In this document: positions 9,106 through 19,397 of the stretch, one piece after another | Position numbering within the stretch: the first letter of the stretch is position 1 | How the letters are laid out: the number at the start of each line of letters is the position of its first letter | Assembly: GCA_036677425.1 (NCBI GenBank) | Contig: JARFVT010000013.1 | Location: 558,001 to 622,000 of the forward strand | DNA: 64,000 bases | Direction of reading: 5' to 3' | Source of the DNA: JARFVT01 sp036677425 | Lineage (GTDB): Bacteria; Pseudomonadota; Alphaproteobacteria; UBA8366; Aestuariispiraceae | Translations under genes and position numbers: made by a program | Notes under the pieces: model-generated | Databases searched by the model: none | What the model was told of the DNA's origin: nothing | Seen by the model: the letters and a program-made list of their open reading frames with translations, nothing else

Positions 9106-10341
9106 TTAAAAATTTTCCCTGAACCATCCTCCCATTTTTGTTAATATACCACCATTTAATTGATTCATTTTAATATTCTTGTTATTGATATTATTGTTAC
9201 TATCAGCAGCAAAAGTTAATAACCCTGCTGCCGTAGCAAATGCTGGTCCACTTGTTGCCTCCGCCAAACCCTTAATTGCAAGTGGTCTAGCCAATCTTAC
9301 TTGTTTTGATAAAATTTGTTGTGCTAATTCACGGATGCCAGATAATTGACTTGCACCACCAGTTAATATAATGCGTTGGCGTGATAATGAGCCAAGATTT
9401 GCGCTGTCCAACTGTTGTTTTATCAATTCAAATGTTTCTTCTATTCGTGGAATTATTATTGATAATAAATGGCTTTTTGGTATCTGATTTGTTTCATTTT
9501 CATCTTCGCCAACATGTATTATATCGATGATATCGCGCTCATCAGTTACGGTTTGAATGGCATTACCATGTAGGGTTTTTAATTTTTCCGCATAGGCCAA
9601 TGATGTTGATAAGATGCTGGCGATATCATTGCTTATATGTATGCCGCCAATGGCAATTGTATCGGTATGAACTATTGATCCTTCGTAAAATACGGCAATT
9701 GATGTGGTGCCACCACCCATATCAATAATGGTTGCACCTAAATCACGTTCATCTTCGACTAAAACTGATAATCCTGCGGCATATGGGCTTGCAACAAAAT
9801 TATCAATTTCTAAATGGCATTTGGCAATACAGTCATTTAAATTTTGAATGCTGCTATTTTTTGCGGTGATTAAATGCATATTTAATGAAAGATTTTCCGC
9901 ATATAATCCGCGTGGATTTGCAATTGGTTCCGCATCATCGATTTGATAACCAATGGGTATAGCGTGAATAAGGTTGCGTTCGTCAAATTGTGATGCCATG
10001 CGCCCATCTTGTAATAACCGTTTTATATCTGCATCACGAATTGCGCCACCGCCAATATTCATTTTACGTGAAGTTATAATGCTTTTTGGAAAGCCGCCAG
10101 TTACATTAACTGTTACATTATCGATTGTATGACCAGCCATTTGTTCGGCTGAATGAATGGCAGATAAAATTGTTTGGTTTGCAGCTTGCATATTAATAAT
10201 AATGCCATTTTTAATCCCTATTGATGCTTGATGGCTCATGCCTTTAATATAAATAGTGCCATCATCGGTTACACCTGCGATGAAACAACAAATTTTTGTG
10301 CTGCCTATATCTAATGCTGTTATGGTTCTATTTTGCGTCAT
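9106..10341 (-). CDS. ftsA: Cell division protein FtsA
   Basis: 411 residues with the actin/Hsp70-type ATPase fold: phosphate 1 loop ALDIGSTKICC at the N-terminus, phosphate 2 loop IDMGGGTTSIAVF in the middle, and the adenosine-binding LTGGASQLSG near 330. The last residues, GWFRENF, form the short amphipathic helix that holds FtsA to the inner membrane. FtsA tethers FtsZ filaments and recruits later division proteins. It lies between ftsQ (31 bases upstream) and ftsZ, the standard order. Confidence 0.97.
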   Translation of the reverse strand: MTQNRTITALDIGSTKICCFIAGVTDDGTIYIKGMSHQASIGIKNGIIINMQAANQTILSAIHSAEQMAGHTIDNVTVNVTGGFPKSIITSRKMNIGGGAIRDADIKRLLQDGRMASQFDERNLIHAIPIGYQIDDAEPIANPRGLYAENLSLNMHLITAKNSSIQNLNDCIAKCHLEIDNFVASPYAAGLSVLVEDERDLGATIIDMGGGTTSIAVFYEGSIVHTDTIAIGGIHISNDIASILSTSLAYAEKLKTLHGNAIQTVTDERDIIDIIHVGEDENETNQIPKSHLLSIIIPRIEETFELIKQQLDSANLGSLSRQRIILTGGASQLSGIRELAQQILSKQVRLARPLAIKGLAEATSGPAFATAAGLLTFAADSNNNINNKNIKMNQLNGGILTKMGGWFRENF

Positions 10342-10372
10342 AATAATGCTTTTTAATATCAGTTTAATTAAA

Positions 10373-11284
10373 TTAAATTTGGGTTTCTGGTCTTGTTTTT
10401 GGGCGTATCTTTAATTTTTTATTCTTTGATAAATTTTCAAGGATATTCTTCTTTATACTAAATAATTTTTCTGCACCGTTATTAGATATTCCAATTATTA
10501 ATTTATCTTGTTGGCGCATATCAATCACATTTACATCTTTTTTAAATAACCCATGCTGTTTTTCAATTTTGGCTAGCCTATGCCATGCTTCAAGTGGTTT
10601 CTTCTCTGGTAAATTAATATTAATTCCATTTTCAAGATGTAAATTCCATCTGCGGTTACCGATATATATTGCAGTCGTAACTACTTTATTAATCGCTGGT
10701 TCTTTGCTTAACATATTAATCAATATTGCAGCATTTTTTGGTGCATTTTTACCGATTATAATTTTTAAATTTGGGTGGTATCCAGAAATTTGATTGCCAA
10801 TTAATTCTCCGTCATTATCAATTAAGGTGAATATATTGTCATGCTGCCAAACAGCTATCGGCTTGCGTTCTTTTATTACTATATAAATTTTATCGGGTAA
10901 TTGTCGGTTTATGCTGACATGCTTGACCCAACCAAGCCTTTCAACCCGTTTTTTTGCTGCTGTCATATCATAAAATAATATCGGTTGGCCTAATTTTAAT
11001 TGTAATGCGTTTAAAAGTTTATCTTTTGATAACATTTTACGATTGGCGACAAAAACCTTGTTAACGGTAAAACCCATTTGAACGGTTTTTGCCATTACTA
11101 TATTAACTAAACCAGTTTTCCCACGGGAAAATATACCATCATTTGTCGCTAAATATATCATTGCACCAGTTGATCCAAATGCAATTAGGTAAAATGATAA
11201 TATGAAAAATCGATTAAATTTCTTACCAAATTTAATTTTATATTTTTGTGATGTTTTGGCGGCTAATTTCTTTATTGATCGCAT
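10373..11284 (-). CDS. ftsQ: Cell division protein FtsQ
   Basis: 303 residues from the ATG at 11284, chosen because GGAG lies 8 bases upstream; an ATG at 11305 would add seven residues and lacks a good site. A basic cytoplasmic tail is followed by one membrane helix (about residues 25-45), then a POTRA domain beginning near VNKVFVANRKMLSKDKLL and the FtsQ beta domain. FtsQ is the bitopic scaffold linking FtsL/FtsB with early and late divisome proteins. The start overlaps the end of ddl by 13 bases, so translation is coupled. Confidence 0.93.
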   Translation of the reverse strand: MRSIKKLAAKTSQKYKIKFGKKFNRFFILSFYLIAFGSTGAMIYLATNDGIFSRGKTGLVNIVMAKTVQMGFTVNKVFVANRKMLSKDKLLNALQLKLGQPILFYDMTAAKKRVERLGWVKHVSINRQLPDKIYIVIKERKPIAVWQHDNIFTLIDNDGELIGNQISGYHPNLKIIIGKNAPKNAAILINMLSKEPAINKVVTTAIYIGNRRWNLHLENGININLPEKKPLEAWHRLAKIEKQHGLFKKDVNVIDMRQQDKLIIGISNNGAEKLFSIKKNILENLSKNKKLKIRPKTRPETQI

Positions 11285-12210
11285 GCTGAATTCTCCACCA
11301 TCCATGATACTAGCTCAGGGAAATCCATGCCAATATACCGTGCTTGTTCTGGCACTAATGATAATGACATCATGCCAGGCTGGGTATTTATTTCTAAAAA
11401 AGCTAGTTTTTTTAATTTTGGGTCATATCTAAAATCACTACGGCTGATACCGCGACATCCCAAAAGTTGATGGGCTTTTACAGCATATGATTTTATTTCA
11501 TTAGCAAGATTATCATCAATATTAGCGGGGCAAATATGGGTTGTTTTGCCATCTTTATATTTGGCCTCATAATCATAAAAACCAGCATGTGGTTTAAGTT
11601 CGGTAATACATAGGGCTTTTATATTATCTGTGTTATTTTTACCCTCATTGCTACTGCTGCTCATCACGCTAACGGTTAATTCCATGCCATCAATAAATTC
11701 TTCGACCAATGCATCGCCATAATCCCAATCGCGATAATCAGGACCATTATCACCAGTTTTTACAATATATATGCCGACGCTTGAACCTTCGCTGGCTGGT
11801 TTAACGACATATGGTCGTGGCACTGGGTCGCCTGATCCTAACATATCTTGTGAAATAACCATGCCATTGGCACAAGGAATTCCCGCCGCCTTGATAATGG
11901 CAATGGTCATTGGTTTATTCATGGCAACGCAAGATGCCAATTGGCCTGAATGGCTATATGGTATTTGCATCATATTAAGCATGGCTTGTACTGTTCCATC
12001 TTCGCCATATTTTCCATGCAATGCGTTAAATACTGCATCTGGTTTTGGTGTTAATGCGGCAATAAATTCTGCCATATCGCGTGGGGGATCAAGCTCGGTA
12101 ACTATATATCCTGATTGACGTAATGCTTTGGCACATGCGGCACCCGATGCCAATGAAACTTCGCGTTCTGCTGACCAGCCACCTAATAAAACGGTTACAT
12201 TTTTAATCAT
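11272..12210 (-). CDS. ddl: D-alanine--D-alanine ligase
   Basis: 312 residues from the ATG at 12210, whose protein starts MIKNVTVLLGGWSAEREVSL as in the family; an upstream ATG at 12234 adds eight residues inside murB. ATP-grasp enzyme that joins two D-alanines for the peptidoglycan stem. Recognisable segments are GGWSAEREVSL (N-terminal domain), ALHGKYGEDGTVQ, PYVVKPASEGSSVGI (ATP-binding loop), and FLEINTQPGM near the C-terminus, which carries the Mg-binding Glu/Asn. It overlaps murB by 8 bases and ftsQ by 13. Confidence 0.96.
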   Translation of the reverse strand: MIKNVTVLLGGWSAEREVSLASGAACAKALRQSGYIVTELDPPRDMAEFIAALTPKPDAVFNALHGKYGEDGTVQAMLNMMQIPYSHSGQLASCVAMNKPMTIAIIKAAGIPCANGMVISQDMLGSGDPVPRPYVVKPASEGSSVGIYIVKTGDNGPDYRDWDYGDALVEEFIDGMELTVSVMSSSSNEGKNNTDNIKALCITELKPHAGFYDYEAKYKDGKTTHICPANIDDNLANEIKSYAVKAHQLLGCRGISRSDFRYDPKLKKLAFLEINTQPGMMSLSLVPEQARYIGMDFPELVSWMVENSACDQ

Positions 12211-13168
12211 TTTGGCCTCTGTTAGCTTTTCCATTCACATGGTTTAATCTGCCGATACGTTTTATTTCCCAATTTAAATTTATACCAGATTTTGCCTTGA
12301 CCATTCGCTGCACTTCTAAACCAAGGGCTTCAATATCTGCTGCGGTTGCATCGCCATTATTAATGATAAAATTACAATGCTGGTTTGATATTTGTGCTTT
12401 GCCAATCTGCATTCCGCGGCATCCAGCATCATCGATTAATTTCCATGCTTTATAGCCAACGGGGTTTTTAAATGTTGAGCCACCAGTGCGGCCTTTAATT
12501 GGCTGGCTATCCATCCTTGATGATTTTATTTGTCCCATGCGTTGATTGATTTTATCAAAATCGCCATCATGACCTTGAAATACTGCCTTGATAAAAATCC
12601 AATCATTGGCAATAGCGCAATATCGATAGTCAAAGCCCATATCTTTGATTGATAATTTGTGCAATTTACCATCGGGTGATACGGCATAGGCAACTTTTAA
12701 TATATCATTCGTGCAAGCATCATAAGCCCCCGCATTCATACGTAATGCCCCGCCAATCGTTCCTGGAATACCGCTATAAAATTCAAATCCTGCAATATTA
12801 GATTTCGCCGCAAATTTTGCTAAATTAATATCTAATGCTGCTGCGCCAACAGTAATTTCGTTACGATCAGTTTTTTCTATAGTCGCGAATTCACGACCAA
12901 GACGAATAACAATTCCACTGATTCCCCCGTCTCTGATTAACAAATTTGAACCGACACCCAATGTAGTTAAGGGGATATCAATTGGTTTATTTTTCAAAAA
13001 ATATTGTAAATCTGCCATATCTTTTGGCTTAAACATCACATCGGCACAACCGCCAACATTAAACCAAGTTATAGGGGCAAGCTTTGCATTGACGCTATAA
13101 CGCCCGCGTATTTCTGGTAAATATTGTAATATATTATTATCGGTTAGATTATTTTTATTTGTTGTCAT
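12203..13168 (-). CDS. murB: UDP-N-acetylenolpyruvoylglucosamine reductase
   Basis: 321 residues. FAD enzyme that reduces the MurA product to UDP-MurNAc with NADPH. The FAD-binding half shows LGVGSNLLIRDGGI and the GIPGTIGGALRMNAGAYD segment; the substrate half shows the proton-donor Ser in GRTGGSTFKNP and the later catalytic Glu region after NNGDATAADIEALGLEVQ. Full length for the short alphaproteobacterial type. It begins 3 bases after murC. Confidence 0.97.
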   Translation of the reverse strand: MTTNKNNLTDNNILQYLPEIRGRYSVNAKLAPITWFNVGGCADVMFKPKDMADLQYFLKNKPIDIPLTTLGVGSNLLIRDGGISGIVIRLGREFATIEKTDRNEITVGAAALDINLAKFAAKSNIAGFEFYSGIPGTIGGALRMNAGAYDACTNDILKVAYAVSPDGKLHKLSIKDMGFDYRYCAIANDWIFIKAVFQGHDGDFDKINQRMGQIKSSRMDSQPIKGRTGGSTFKNPVGYKAWKLIDDAGCRGMQIGKAQISNQHCNFIINNGDATAADIEALGLEVQRMVKAKSGINLNWEIKRIGRLNHVNGKANRGQND

Positions 13169-13171
13169 TGA

Positions 13172-14596
13172 TTAACCTTTACCCTTAGATTGATCAATTA
13201 TTATTTGCAATTGTTGCGGTAAATTATTGGCCCAGCTTGAAATGCTGCCTGCTCCCAAACAAATTACTAAATCGCCAGGTTTGGCAATATTATTTATCAG
13301 TTGGGCAAGATCACCTTTGTCTTGCAAAGAATATACATCACGATGACCACGGTCCTTTAATCCCTGTGTCATGCTATCGCGGTCAAAACCGTCAATTTTA
13401 TCTTCACCTGCGGCAAAAACATCTGTTACAATTACACTATCCGCATCATTAAAGCAAGAACAAAAATCTTCAAATAAACTCATTAATCGGCTATATCTAT
13501 GGGGTTGCACTACGGCTATCACATTGCGCCTTGTGGCGGTTCTTGCTGCCTTTAATACGGCTGTTATCTCAACTGGATGATGGGCATAATCATCAATTAT
13601 TGTAATGCCATTAACCACACCGGTTTTACTAAAACGCCTTTTAACACCGCTAAACTCGCTTAACCCTTGACGGATTTTATTATCATCAATACCTAATTCA
13701 ATGGCAACGGCAATGGCAGCAAGTGAATTTTGAATATTATGTTCACCATGCATTGGCAGGCGTAAACCAATAATTTGCCGTTGTTCCATCCCACGCATGG
13801 ATATGGTAATGTTAAATTCACAACCATTGATGTTTGACTTTATATCGCTTGCTTTTATATCTGCTTGCTGGCTAAAACCATAGGTTATGATACGTCGATC
13901 AGATATTTTGCCGATTAATGCTTGTATTTCAGGATGGTCAATACAAGTGATGACAAAACCATAAAATGGTATATTTTGTATGAATGATAAAAATGCTGCT
14001 TTAAGATTATCAAAATTACCCCAAAAATCTAAATGTTCTGGATCAAGATTGGTTACAATTGCAATCGTGGCAGGAAGTTTATTAAATGATCCATCGCTTT
14101 CATCTGCTTCGGCAACTATCCATTGTCCTTTACCAAGCCTTGCATTGGTGCCATATGAATTTATAATGCCACCATTTATCACGGTTGGGTCCATTTCGGC
14201 TGTTTCCAACATTTGTGCCACCAATGATGTTGTCGTGGTTTTACCGTGAGTTCCCGCAACCGATATTGACCATTTAAGCCGCATTAATTCGGCCAACATC
14301 TCTGCACGTTTAACAACGGGGATAAATTGTTCGCGCGCTTCTAACATTTCTGGATTATCATGATTTATTGCCGTACTAACCACTACCACAGCAACGCCAT
14401 CAATATTATTTTTATCGTGGCCAATGTTAATTTTTATCCCTAAATCAGATAGGCGCTTAACATTGGTATTGGCATTTATATCTGAACCACTGATATCATA
14501 GCCTAATTCATGCAATAATTCGGCTATTCCTGACATGCCGATACCGCCGATGCCGATAAAATGAATTTTACCAATTGTAAGTGGCATTTGCATCAT
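13172..14596 (-). CDS. murC: UDP-N-acetylmuramate--L-alanine ligase
   Basis: 474 residues, three-domain Mur ligase. The N-terminal UDP-binding domain begins IHFIGIGGIGMSGIAELL. The ATP-binding P-loop is AGTHGKTTTT near residue 115, with EADESDGSF and NLDPEHLDFWG after it. The C-terminal domain carries DDYAHHPVEI and QPHRYSR. It adds L-alanine to UDP-MurNAc, the first stem-peptide residue. The start overlaps the murG stop by four bases. Confidence 0.98.
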   Translation of the reverse strand: MMQMPLTIGKIHFIGIGGIGMSGIAELLHELGYDISGSDINANTNVKRLSDLGIKINIGHDKNNIDGVAVVVVSTAINHDNPEMLEAREQFIPVVKRAEMLAELMRLKWSISVAGTHGKTTTTSLVAQMLETAEMDPTVINGGIINSYGTNARLGKGQWIVAEADESDGSFNKLPATIAIVTNLDPEHLDFWGNFDNLKAAFLSFIQNIPFYGFVITCIDHPEIQALIGKISDRRIITYGFSQQADIKASDIKSNINGCEFNITISMRGMEQRQIIGLRLPMHGEHNIQNSLAAIAVAIELGIDDNKIRQGLSEFSGVKRRFSKTGVVNGITIIDDYAHHPVEITAVLKAARTATRRNVIAVVQPHRYSRLMSLFEDFCSCFNDADSVIVTDVFAAGEDKIDGFDRDSMTQGLKDRGHRDVYSLQDKGDLAQLINNIAKPGDLVICLGAGSISSWANNLPQQLQIIIDQSKGKG

Positions 14597-15741
14597 TTTG
14601 TTGCACTCCCATAACTTTTTCTACTTGATTTTTGTTTTTTATAATTTGTAATATTAGCAATTTTGCTAATGGCAGTGGCAAGCATTCTTGTTGCTTCGGG
14701 CATTCCTTGTTTTGCCGCTGATTTTGCCGCAATATTTAATAAATGCGGGTCGGTGAATAATTCGCATAGACGCTTTGATAATATATCACTGGTAAAATTA
14801 TCTTGCGGTATCATCCATGCACCTGCGGCATCGCATAGCCTTGCCGCATTGGCGCTTTGATGGTCGTCAATTGCATATTTATATGGCACTAATATCGATG
14901 GCTTGCCCGCGGTTGTTAACTCGGCCATTGTTGATGCGCCCGCACGGCAAATAACCAAATGCGCCTTGGTTAATTGTTGCGGCATATCATCGATGAAACT
15001 ATATATATCACATTCAATATTTGCAGATTTATAAAATTTTCTTACCTGTGAGATTTGTTCTTTACGCACTTGTTGAGTAATGAATATTCTTGATTTTAAT
15101 TCTTCTGGCATTTTTGCCAATGCGACGGGTAATATTTCACCAAATATTGCCGCACCTTGACTGCCGCCGATCACCAGAATATTGATAATACCATTATTAT
15201 CGATTGCTTTATAATCTTTACCATTTAATAAAGCAATTTCGGGCCTTACGGGATTGCCAGTCCAAACTATTTTACCATAATCTTCTTTTTTTATACCTGC
15301 GGTGATGGGAAATGACGTGGCAATCATGTCAACACGCGGTGCCATAAATTTATTTGCGCGGCCTAAAATGGCATTTTGCTCGTGAATAACTGTTTTAAAT
15401 GGCAACATGCTTGCCGCGAACATGGTCGGTATCGATGGATAGCCGCCAAAGCCAACAACCACATCAGGTCGTAATCTTTTTAAGATGCGCCTTGCTTGGA
15501 AAAATCCCCGTCCAAGTCTAAATAATGCAATGAATTTATCAAATTTACCACGCCCAGACATTGGGGCTGAATCGATTGTATAGGTGTCTATTTTTGCCAA
15601 TGAACCGCTATAACTATTGCCTCTATTATCGGTAATTAATGCTAATTTAAAACCGTGATCTAATAATTTTTCTGCTAATGCTTGGGCGGGGAAAATATGC
15701 CCGCCTGTGCCGCCGCTTGCCAATATTATAAGTTTTGTCAT
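14593..15741 (-). CDS. murG: UDP-GlcNAc:lipid I N-acetylglucosaminyltransferase
   Basis: 382 residues, GT-B glycosyltransferase that converts lipid I to lipid II on the inner leaflet. The N-terminal G-loop ASGGTGGHIFPA, the middle GFGGYPSIPT and the VIHEQNAILGRANK segment are conserved. The second Rossmann domain starts at NILVIGGSQGA and contains the nucleotide-sugar site ICRAGASTMAEL. The C-terminal tail is rich in basic and polar residues. The start overlaps the ftsW stop by four bases. Confidence 0.98.
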   Translation of the reverse strand: MTKLIILASGGTGGHIFPAQALAEKLLDHGFKLALITDNRGNSYSGSLAKIDTYTIDSAPMSGRGKFDKFIALFRLGRGFFQARRILKRLRPDVVVGFGGYPSIPTMFAASMLPFKTVIHEQNAILGRANKFMAPRVDMIATSFPITAGIKKEDYGKIVWTGNPVRPEIALLNGKDYKAIDNNGIINILVIGGSQGAAIFGEILPVALAKMPEELKSRIFITQQVRKEQISQVRKFYKSANIECDIYSFIDDMPQQLTKAHLVICRAGASTMAELTTAGKPSILVPYKYAIDDHQSANAARLCDAAGAWMIPQDNFTSDILSKRLCELFTDPHLLNIAAKSAAKQGMPEATRMLATAISKIANITNYKKQKSSRKSYGSATK

Positions 15742-16853
15742 ATTTCACCACCTGCTCTTGTTCTGGTTAAAGCCAAAACCATGCCGATTGTTAATGCAAC
15801 GGCAATTAAAGACGAACCGCCATATGATATGAAAGGCAAAGTCATGCCTTTGGTTGGTATTAAATTTAGAGTTGATGCCATATTTATTAAGGCCTGCAAG
15901 CCAAATTGTACCAATAGTCCAGTAACCGCTAATATGACGAAAAGATTGTTATTATTTAAAACTCTAATAAAGCCACGTAATATGACAAAAGCATAAATTG
16001 CGACAATTAATAAGCAAAATATAAGGCCAAATTCTTCGCCAGCTACCGCTAAAATAAAATCTGCATGACCATCTGGTATATGATCTTTTATTGATCCTTC
16101 GCCAGGACCTCTGCCAAATATGCCGCCATTCATGAAGGCTTCCATGGAACGTTCTGTTTGATAGCTGTTGCCTGCCATAGGGTCTAAGAAAAGATCAACC
16201 CGCGCCTTTACATGCGGGAAGAAATTATATGCCATTGCAAAACCAAATATTGCTAAAAATACTAAGGTGAAAACCAATATCATCGGCAGGCCAGCAAGAA
16301 AAAATTGTGACGCCCATATTACCGTTAAAATTATAGCTTGTCCAACATCTGGCTGCATTAAAAATAACGTTAAAATAATTACATAAAGCCCAGCAGAAAT
16401 AGCATATCCTGGTATATCTTCTCCCAACCGCCTTGCACTGAACATCCATGCGGCAACAATGGCAAAAGCTGGCTTGGCAAATTCAGATGGTTGAATGGTT
16501 AAACCAGCAATGGAAACCCATCTGGTTGCGCCTTTTATTTCTGCGCCAATCGTCAATGTCATGATTAAAAATATAATTGAAAAACCTAACATAATAACGG
16601 CTAATCTTCGTATGGATCTTATATCTAACAATGATGTTGCAATTATTATTAACATGGCTGGTATCGCAAATGCAGCCTGTTTACGGAAAAAATGCAAACT
16701 ATCAATGCCGATACGTTCGGCAACGCTTGGGCTGGCAGAAAGAGATAATAAAACACCAAAAATGATTAATATGAAAATTGCAAAAAGTGTTAGATGGTCA
16801 ACCGTCCACCACCAACGCGCTAATATGGATGTGTCATTGCGTGCGATTGCCAT
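15738..16853 (-). CDS. ftsW: Septal peptidoglycan glycosyltransferase FtsW
   Basis: 371 residues with about ten membrane helices, SEDS family. Visible family segments are IKGATRWVSIAGLTIQPSEFAKPAF, MQPDVGQAIIL with the catalytic-region Asp, GRGPGEGSIKDHIPDGHADFILAVAGEEFG, and the closing PFISYGGSSLIA. FtsW polymerises lipid II glycans at the septum with FtsI as its transpeptidase partner. It shares one base with the murD stop (TAATG). Confidence 0.97.
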   Translation of the reverse strand: MAIARNDTSILARWWWTVDHLTLFAIFILIIFGVLLSLSASPSVAERIGIDSLHFFRKQAAFAIPAMLIIIATSLLDIRSIRRLAVIMLGFSIIFLIMTLTIGAEIKGATRWVSIAGLTIQPSEFAKPAFAIVAAWMFSARRLGEDIPGYAISAGLYVIILTLFLMQPDVGQAIILTVIWASQFFLAGLPMILVFTLVFLAIFGFAMAYNFFPHVKARVDLFLDPMAGNSYQTERSMEAFMNGGIFGRGPGEGSIKDHIPDGHADFILAVAGEEFGLIFCLLIVAIYAFVILRGFIRVLNNNNLFVILAVTGLLVQFGLQALINMASTLNLIPTKGMTLPFISYGGSSLIAVALTIGMVLALTRTRAGGEI

Positions 16854-18289
16854 TATGCTGCATCCTCTGTAAAAAATTTACGATTCTTACCTGATAGCAT
16901 ATGAATTTGTTTAATGAATTGATTGCCACGGGTTTCAAAATTTTTAAATTGATCGAATGATGCACAGGCAGGTGATAGTAATATGACAGACCCTTTTTTG
17001 CCATCTGATATTGCCATTGCAAAGGCTTGATTTATAGCAGTTTTAAGATCACCAGAAATTGTTAAATCCAATGAATTTATTGTTTTTTCATTAGCCTTAA
17101 TATTTAAATTTTTTGCCATGTCTTTTGCCGATTTACCGATTAAAAAACCATGATTTATATTTTTAAAAAATGGTGTTATATTGCTATAATCACTATTTTT
17201 TTCAATGCCGCCCGCGATCCAATATATATTTTTATAACAACCAAGGGCGCGGGTTGTGGCTTCGGCATTTGTGGCTTTGCTGTCATTAACAAAGGCGATA
17301 TTATCAATGATTGCTATTATTTGCTGGCGATGCGCCAAGCCTTTAAAGTCGCTTATTGCATCAATAATATCTTTTGGTTTTAAGCCGATAACACGGCAAG
17401 CGGTATAGGCTGCAATGGCATTTTGTGCGTTATGCAACCCAGGCAATGTGGTGGCAAATGACATATTAAATACATCTTTGCATTTATCATCTAAATCATC
17501 GATAATATGGTTATCTTTAAGATAAACACCGCCATCCATCACATGTTTGGTTGATATGGCAATGACGCGGGCAGGCTTATGGCTCAATGCTTGGCAAATA
17601 CCAGATGTACGGTCATCATCAATGGAAACTATTGCGGTGTCATTTTTATTTTGCCGTGCAAAAATATTCATCTTTGCCGCAATATACCCATCAATGCCCC
17701 CGTGGCGTTCAAGATGATCATTTGTTATATTTAATAATAATGCAATGTTAAATTTTTGTGTAGCCAGTAATTCAAGCTGGTATGATGACATTTCCAAAAC
17801 ATAGCTACCTTCTTGATCAAGTGGCGCTAAATCCAACACTGGAAAACCTAAATTACCGCCAATTTCAGTTATATACCCAGCATCTTTTAATATATGACCG
17901 ATAAGCGCCGTGGTGGTTGATTTACCATTAGTACCAGTAATGCCAATATAATTTGCATTGGGTATTTGTTGATATAAAAGTTCGATATCACCAATTATTT
18001 TAACCCCAGCATCTTTTGCAGCCTTGGCAACAGGATGTGGTGCAGGGTGGTTATGGGCAATTCCTGGTGACAATATAAGCGCTTGCATCGATTTAATAAT
18101 ATCGGGATTTGATAAATCGCAAATATTTGCGCCAAGCTTGGATGCGATATCACGGCTGTTTTTATTATCATCCCACGCAAATATCTTTGCACCGCCATCA
18201 ATCAATGCGGTAATGGTCGCAAGGCCAGAACGACCCAGCCCCATAACGGCGATTGATTGATTGTTATATATATTAAGTGCGATAGTCAT
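16853..18289 (-). CDS. murD: UDP-N-acetylmuramoylalanine--D-glutamate ligase
   Basis: 478 residues, Mur ligase adding D-glutamate. N-terminal Rossmann segment VMGLGRSGLATITAL, P-loop GITGTNGKSTTTALIGH near residue 115, LEMSSYQLE, NITNDHLERHGG and the C-terminal FVNDSKATNAEATTRAL are all present. It starts 22 bases after mraY and runs into ftsW. A low-complexity insert with several Asp/Lys (about residues 255-270) lengthens it a little over the average. Confidence 0.97.
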   Translation of the reverse strand: MTIALNIYNNQSIAVMGLGRSGLATITALIDGGAKIFAWDDNKNSRDIASKLGANICDLSNPDIIKSMQALILSPGIAHNHPAPHPVAKAAKDAGVKIIGDIELLYQQIPNANYIGITGTNGKSTTTALIGHILKDAGYITEIGGNLGFPVLDLAPLDQEGSYVLEMSSYQLELLATQKFNIALLLNITNDHLERHGGIDGYIAAKMNIFARQNKNDTAIVSIDDDRTSGICQALSHKPARVIAISTKHVMDGGVYLKDNHIIDDLDDKCKDVFNMSFATTLPGLHNAQNAIAAYTACRVIGLKPKDIIDAISDFKGLAHRQQIIAIIDNIAFVNDSKATNAEATTRALGCYKNIYWIAGGIEKNSDYSNITPFFKNINHGFLIGKSAKDMAKNLNIKANEKTINSLDLTISGDLKTAINQAFAMAISDGKKGSVILLSPACASFDQFKNFETRGNQFIKQIHMLSGKNRKFFTEDAA

Positions 18290-18311
18290 TATAGTTATCT
18301 TAATTTTCCAG

Positions 18312-19397
18312 TTATCTTAATTTCAATGTGGCAAGGCCGACCAATGCCAAAATCATGGCTATTATCCAAAATCGAATGACGATAGTTGATTCTGCCCAGC
18401 CTTTTTTCTCAAAATGATGGTGCAATGGTGCCATGGCAAAAACCCGTTTGCCCGTTGTTTTAAATGATATTACTTGCACAATAACCGACACGGTTTCCAA
18501 AACGAACAGGCCGCCGATTATTGCCAAAACAATTTCATGTTTGGTGATTATGCTGACTGCGCCCAATGCCCCGCCCATGGAAAGTGAGCCAGTATCACCC
18601 ATGAAAACCATCGCTGGTGGTGCATTAAACCAAAGAAAACCAAGGGATGCGCCCACAAGCGCACCACAAAATATTGTAAGTTCGCCACTTCCTGCCACAT
18701 AATGTAATTGTAAATATTGTGAATAAATTGAGTTGCCGACTAAATATGCAATCAATCCAAAACAGCTGGCGGCGATCATGACTGGCACGATTGCTAAACC
18801 ATCAAGCCCATCGGTTAAATTAACCGCATTTGATGAACCAACCAGAACAAAGACGCTAAATGGTATAAAAAACCATGATAGATTTATTAGTAAATCTTTG
18901 AAAAATGGCACGGCCAACCCATGCGCAATTGGATCATTAGTGATTTTTAAAAACCAAACAGCGGCAATAATACCAATGATAATTTGGAAAAGTAATTTTA
19001 ATTTTCCAGATAGACCTTTGGAGTTTTTACCAGTTAATTTTAAATAATCATCCACAAAGCCAATTGCACCAAAACCAACAGTAACCAACATTACTATCCA
19101 CATATATTGATTGGTTAGATCCGCCCATAGAAGGGTGCTGATAATAACAGAAATTAAAATTAAAAAACCGCCCATGGTTGGCGTGCCAGCTTTTACTAAA
19201 TGTTGTTCTGGCAGGTCTTCCCTGATATTTGATGCGCCTTTTTGTTTTTTCTTTAACCATCTAATAATATATGGACCTAATATGAAGCAAATAATTAGTG
19301 ATGTAAAAATAGCACCGCCAGTACGAAAAGTAATATAGCGAAATAAATTAAAAAACAGTGATGTCTCCGCTAGTTGCGGCAATAGATTAAATAGCAT
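18312..19397 (-). CDS. mraY: Phospho-N-acetylmuramoyl-pentapeptide transferase
   Basis: 361 residues from the ATG at 19397, which gives the usual MLFNLL start; an ATG at 19418 adds seven residues inside murF. About ten membrane helices. MraY transfers phospho-MurNAc-pentapeptide to undecaprenyl phosphate, giving lipid I. Conserved segments are GTPTMGGFLIL, GFVDDYLKL with the paired Asp, NAVNLTDGLDGLAI, FMGDTGSLSMGG and APLHHHFEKKGW with the catalytic His cluster. The start overlaps the murF stop by 11 bases. Confidence 0.97.
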   Translation of the reverse strand: MLFNLLPQLAETSLFFNLFRYITFRTGGAIFTSLIICFILGPYIIRWLKKKQKGASNIREDLPEQHLVKAGTPTMGGFLILISVIISTLLWADLTNQYMWIVMLVTVGFGAIGFVDDYLKLTGKNSKGLSGKLKLLFQIIIGIIAAVWFLKITNDPIAHGLAVPFFKDLLINLSWFFIPFSVFVLVGSSNAVNLTDGLDGLAIVPVMIAASCFGLIAYLVGNSIYSQYLQLHYVAGSGELTIFCGALVGASLGFLWFNAPPAMVFMGDTGSLSMGGALGAVSIITKHEIVLAIIGGLFVLETVSVIVQVISFKTTGKRVFAMAPLHHHFEKKGWAESTIVIRFWIIAMILALVGLATLKLR